From Mycteria americana (lineage: Eukaryota; Chordata; Aves; Ciconiiformes; Ciconiidae), in the NCBI RefSeq assembly GCF_035582795.1, contig NC_134367.1, positions 120,304,062 to 120,368,061 on the forward strand: a stretch of DNA of 64,000 nt, given 5' to 3'. The notes under the pieces were generated by a model, which ran no database searches, was not told the DNA's origin, and was given only the letters and a program-made list of their open reading frames with translations. The position numbers and the translations under genes were made by a program. Positions 61,814-64,000 of the stretch are shown in pieces. Position 1 is the stretch's first letter. Every line of letters starts with the position of its first letter.

Positions 61814-62732
61814 CTAAAGAAAAGTGATGCCGGAAGGTGTCAAGCAAGAATAAAAATTGCAAGACAGCAGAACTGCTATTAGCATGGCAAAAGCCTCTCA
61901 GTCTCATGGAGAATGATGAGAAAGGATTATTAGAAAAATGCCTGTTATGCAATGGCATTTTCTCTGTAATGTGTACTGTAATACAGTATAATACATTTTT
62001 CTCTGTGGATGAGTTAGCAGTTAGTCAGGGAGCAGAGAAACACATCAGAGAAGCGGGTGATAAGAATTAAGCAAGAAGATAAGGCTGTGTTCAAAACTTT
62101 TTAAATGCCTACAGTGAGGACGCCTAGAAGGTAAGCAAAAGGTATGGAGCGAGGGGAGGAATGCTACTCTAGATTTGCAATAGCTCAGATTTCTCTTGGA
62201 CTAGGGGAGAGTATTGCCTAATACAAGGACTAGGTGTGCTGGTAGCAAAAGCGACAACATACCAGAAAGGTGGATGAGAGCATCACTAGATATAAAATAA
62301 CATAAATATAAAATGAAACCCTTATGTGGCTACTGTTAACAGTTATCAGACTTATAACATGAAAAATAATAGTTAGGTATTTCACTTCCTCCTGTAAAAA
62401 ATAAAGTCATTTTCAAACACTGTTAATTTTCATGTATAATCTGGTACCAGTGGTAGACAATGTTACAACAAAAATTTTTCAAAAAAAAAACCCAGGTGCT
62501 AATATAATATTGCAGAAATTAGATTTAGATTAGAAATGAGTCTCATTTCTAGTCTTGAGGGTGCCTGATTTGCTTCTTCATCTAAACTAGTTTCTAGTTT
62601 CTGAAATGAAACATGTATAAGATAAGTTTTATTGTGAAACACCTAAAGACCACACCATCAAAGCACCACATTTAAACTGGCCAAAGTCAATTACAAATAT
62701 GAAACTTTTTTGGTTTTTTATATAACTAAAAC

Positions 62733-62800
62733 AAGTTATACAGTAAGCTTTACGTATATATGTAACTTAAGTTATACAGTAGGTTATATGCATAACTTTT
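62733..62800 (+). repeat. Imperfect tandem repeat, 36-bp period
   Basis: AAGTTATACAGTA starts at 62733 and again at 62769, with a similar TAxxTxTATGxATAACTT context after each. Confidence 0.7.
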
Positions 62801-64000
62801 TTGTTTTATTTGTATATATATAAATGTATATGTGGTATTCTGTGAACTCCTAGCTCTGTCTGGATGCCAATTACAAGCCATTCTCTTGTGTTCTTGCACA
62901 AAATCTTCTTGTGTTACAATCTCCATCTCGTTTCTGAAATTGCACTCAAGACCTCCCAGGCTCCTTTTGCCAGCAAGCACCCATTTCACTGTGTCAGAGA
63001 CAAGGGTGGTCAGCAAATGAAGAACAATAGCTGTTGTGCGATATGACACAGATAATATTGATTTCTCGCTCGCTCCTTCTCTTGCTTGCTTTCCTCTTTT
63101 TTTCATCTCAACAACAGGGAGGAACACCTGCCCTAAGGTAAGGAAAGATGGGGGTTCCCATGACAGCAGGAAGGTTTGACTCTGGTGCGGTTCAAAATCC
63201 CATTTCAAAGGTCATGTTTTAAATGAAATGTATGGCTGAATTTTATGCTCTGCCAGCTACCAATAGTAGTGATGCAAGTGCTTCCTTTGGACTCCACAGG
63301 TCAGGGCTAGCGATAATGCGGGGTTGCAGCATGGTGGTGCTCAGTGTTTCCCAGGGGGAAGGACAGTGGTGCTCCCAGTGCCCATGTGAACACCAAAGGG
63401 CCTAACAGGGGCAGAAATACACCACTTATTGTCCATCAAAGCTCTCTACTTCCAGACTCAACACTTCTTGAAGTGTGCTTGTACTGAATATACTTTTATG
63501 GAGAAAGTAAGGGGGAGACCTCAAATCCAATAGGGGAAAAAGTTAGCTTTTTCTATCCTCTATCACTTACTTTTGTTTCTCCTCCATCTGCTGCACATAC
63601 TGATAATGACAGAGAAATGTGTTTAAGTTTCAGGTATTGACATTAAATTCTTTAAAAGTACAGACTCCTGTCTGTGACTGGTATTTCTTCCTTTTTGTAC
63701 TTATTAAATGGTATCAATTCTCATGCAGTAACCCTAGGTTTACTGCACTGGTGTTTCTGGGAATGCAGCTATACCCCAGGGACACAATTTCTTTCTTGTG
63801 AGCAAAGCTCAGCCTGAGGAGAAGCTAAGTGTGTCCCTGGCCTAAGCCAGTCTAACATCTGGATGCAGCATTTTGGCTCTACTACCCCTACTTTTGCACT
63901 CCTACCTGCCCTTTTTGGTCTCTGGTCCTTTTCTAACCTTTCACTGAGCTATCCTAGCTCTCTATCAGAAAGTGGGGTTTTATTTTTGTTTTGGGTTTTG

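Larger units (their letters stand above)
57831..64000. other. Upstream flank of GPCPD1, no supported gene
   Basis: The first 700 bp past the island are of mixed composition and could be transcribed divergently on the plus strand, but there is no convincing exon chain. The remainder is AT-rich. A 36-bp-period imperfect repeat lies at about 62733-62800. A 122-nt open stretch with minus-strand splice signals lies at 61692-61813 and is unassigned. Confidence 0.5.

Overview
This looks like nuclear DNA from an amniote vertebrate, most likely a bird. It is AT-rich, with two genes split into many short exons, all joined by GT-AG introns. Two CpG islands mark the gene starts. There are few transposons: one degraded CR1 LINE tail, one old MIR SINE and two related solo LTRs. 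There is no prokaryotic-style organisation, and no CRISPR array or operon. The bird assignment is an inference from repeat content and protein similarity recalled from memory.

Two protein-coding genes can be read exon by exon, both on the minus strand. (1) THUMPD2, 499-7166, the THUMP-domain RNA guanine-N2 methyltransferase. Its first seven coding exons (310 codons) are present, and the rest of the catalytic domain lies beyond the left edge. (2) GPCPD1, about 9.3-56 kb, the cytosolic glycerophosphocholine phosphodiesterase (GDE5). I read its whole coding sequence in 19 coding exons (2037 nt, 678 aa plus stop), and every splice phase closes. It also has a non-coding first exon in a CpG island. 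GPCPD1 lies upstream of THUMPD2 in the same direction. The two human genes are on different chromosomes (20p12 and 2p22), so their adjacency here is a linkage that differs from human.

Layout. 1-498: THUMPD2 intron. 499-7166: THUMPD2, with a CR1 fragment and an LTR in its introns. About 6.7-7.75 kb: CpG island, with a YY1-type site over the THUMPD2 start codon. About 7.4-9.2 kb: intergenic, with a possible but unproven plus-strand spliced transcript divergent from THUMPD2. About 9.3-11.3 kb: GPCPD1 3' UTR. 11.3-48.7 kb: GPCPD1 coding exons and introns. 48.7-55.9 kb: first GPCPD1 intron. 55.85-57.83 kb: a large CpG island containing an imperfect tandem duplication of about 580 bp with a 743-766 bp offset. 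Both copies keep an E-box, a CRE-like site and a candidate splice donor. 57.83-64 kb: upstream flank, with no gene I can support.

The most interesting non-standard signals are the duplicated promoter cassette of GPCPD1, the possible divergent transcript at 7.4-9.2 kb, a Cys/His-rich C-terminus of GPCPD1 that differs from the human protein as I recall it, and two related antisense solo LTRs, one in each gene. I did not find an undescribed system that I could defend.
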